NCBI GenBank assembly: GCA_028702015.1
Contig: JAQVPO010000080.1
Location: forward strand, 1-6,148
Origin: Synergistaceae bacterium
GTDB taxonomy: Bacteria; Synergistota; Synergistia; Synergistales; Synergistaceae
DNA length: 6,148 nucleotides
Direction: 5' to 3'
A program made the translations under genes and the position numbers. The notes below the pieces were generated by a model. The model was given only the letters and a program-made list of their open reading frames with translations. It searched no databases and had not been told where the DNA came from. Positions 5,199-6,148 of this stretch are shown piece by piece (the first letter of the stretch is position 1; the number at the start of each line of letters is the position of its first letter).

Positions 5199-6050
5199 TT
5201 AAACAGATACTGTTTCCTTAGCTGCAGAAACAGGTGCTTCCTCAGCGGTCTTTCTGTTTGTTATATTTTTTGTCGGGCACTTCGTTGCACATATACCGCA
5301 ATTGATGCATTTATCAGGATCAATTACTGCCAGAGCTCCCTTCATTTCTATTGCCTGAACAGGGCAGCTCTTAACACAGAGAGTACACCCGATACATCCT
5401 GCTGAGCATACTTTCTTGACGTCAGGTCCCTTAAGCGGCGAATTGCAGGATACGTTCACCTTTGATTTTCTGGGAACTAAAACAAGCACGCCTCTGGGAC
5501 AGTTCTCTATGCATGCTCCGCATCCAACGCATTTGTCGGGATCAACAGCAGCGAGTCCGTTCTTTATTGTTATAGCATGGAAAGTACATACACTGACACA
5601 GGTCCCAAGTCCCATGCACCCGTAAGCACATGAAGTAGGCCCCTTTCCGGGAACGACAGATGCGGCCCTGCAGTCATATTCGCCGTAATAGACGCAGTTC
5701 TTCACTACCTTGTCATTTGACCCTTTGCACTTAAGGAAGGCTATCTTAGGTTCCTCTTTTTCAGCCTGAACTCCCAGTATTGCGGCTATGCTTTCTGCCA
5801 GAGCAGTTCCTCCCGCAGCGCAGCCGGTGATTTTTCCTGTTCCGTTTGCAAGAGCCTCAGCAAAGCCGTCACAGCCGGGATATCCGCATCCGCCGCAGTT
5901 GGCTCCGGGGAGTATGGCTCGGATCTTTGCCTGGCGGGGGTCTGTTTCAACATAGAATTTTTTTGAGGCAAAGGCCAGGAGGGCTCCGAAAATCAGTCCC
6001 AGGCCTCCCATAACCATTGCTAAATATGGAGAAGGTATAACATATGACAT
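5199..6050 (-). CDS. rnfB: RnfB, iron-sulfur subunit of the Rnf ferredoxin:NAD+ oxidoreductase complex
   Basis: The 283-residue protein starts with one membrane helix (about 9-29, containing MGGLGLIFGALLAFASKKF), followed by the Fes-type domain NCGGCGYPGCDGFAEAL (C52, C55, C60, C77), the hallmark of RnfB. Then come C108, C119 and C127, a C141/C145/C151/C155 group, and three classical ferredoxin motifs CxxCxxCxxxC at 174-184, 219-229 and 248-258. The total of 25 cysteines is far above what the short (about 190-residue) proteobacterial form needs and matches the long RnfB of anaerobes. RnfB takes electrons from reduced ferredoxin at the inner membrane face and passes them on while the complex pumps Na+ or H+. 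The ATG start has no clear Shine-Dalgarno sequence; Met12 and Met14 do no better, and the membrane helix fits the first ATG. No rnfA is seen in the 98 bp upstream, and a terminator follows, so it may stand alone. Confidence 0.93.
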   Translation of the reverse strand: MSYVIPSPYLAMVMGGLGLIFGALLAFASKKFYVETDPRQAKIRAILPGANCGGCGYPGCDGFAEALANGTGKITGCAAGGTALAESIAAILGVQAEKEEPKIAFLKCKGSNDKVVKNCVYYGEYDCRAASVVPGKGPTSCAYGCMGLGTCVSVCTFHAITIKNGLAAVDPDKCVGCGACIENCPRGVLVLVPRKSKVNVSCNSPLKGPDVKKVCSAGCIGCTLCVKSCPVQAIEMKGALAVIDPDKCINCGICATKCPTKNITNRKTAEEAPVSAAKETVSV

Positions 6051-6148
6051 AATAGAAGGATAGGTGATTTTATTACAAGCAAGGTAGTAATTTATTTAAC
6101 AGTTGTTATTATCATGTTGGTTTTTAATATCGATTTTAAACAAGATAA
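6051..6148. other. AT-rich region upstream of rnfB, no gene recognised
   Basis: The minus-strand frames are interrupted by stops and do not show the hydrophobic C-terminus of RnfA. On the plus strand a short frame from ATG (6114) runs off the edge without a ribosome binding site. A 12-bp inverted repeat TAACAGTTGTTA (6097-6108) could be a regulator site. I see no strong promoter for rnfB. Confidence 0.4.

Noticed and set aside
1..6148. CRISPR arrays, tRNA or rRNA genes, insertion sequences, phage genes
   Set aside because: I saw no spaced repeats, cloverleaf structures, transposase motifs or terminal inverted repeats.

Overview
The window looks like ordinary chromosome from an anaerobic, probably diderm bacterium of moderate GC (about 40-45% by eye). 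The anaerobe call rests on a cysteine-rich RnfB. The diderm call rests on a BMP-family binding protein that has a Sec signal peptide but no lipobox, which suggests a free periplasmic protein. The combination of genes reminds me of Synergistota, but no rRNA or marker gene is present to prove it.

Layout from left to right. Positions 1-482 (minus) hold the 5' part of an exported FAD-dependent oxidoreductase that runs off the left edge; it appears to start at TTG. A terminator (611-656) separates it from a two-gene minus-strand operon: a membrane-anchored NodB-type polysaccharide deacetylase (1354-2316), whose 3' end overlaps a bactofilin gene (690-1376) by 23 bp. This pairs a cell-envelope hydrolase with a cytoskeletal scaffold. 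After another strong terminator (2477-2506) comes a monocistronic BMP-family (purine or nucleobase type) substrate-binding protein (2529-3611, minus) with no transporter genes beside it.

A gene-poor region of 318 bp (3612-3929) is a divergent control region. It holds a candidate extended -10 promoter for the BMP gene, an 8-bp direct repeat in the BMP leader, a 14-bp inverted repeat, and a perfect TATAAT facing the plus-strand aminotransferase (3930-5126). Inside it lies a possible 28-codon reading frame (3844-3930) with four cysteines. Its ATG sits where transcription from the TATAAT should begin, and its stop overlaps the aminotransferase start as TGATG. This resembles a leaderless, translationally coupled, cysteine-rich upstream ORF and is the most unusual item in the window.

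The aminotransferase converges on an rnfB gene (5199-6050, minus), with an 18-bp perfect-stem terminator between them. The rnfB gene encodes a long RnfB with 25 cysteines. No other rnf gene is visible in the 98 bp upstream of it, and it lacks a clear Shine-Dalgarno sequence. Apart from the deacetylase-bactofilin pair and the small ORF-aminotransferase pair, the genes look like independent transcription units.
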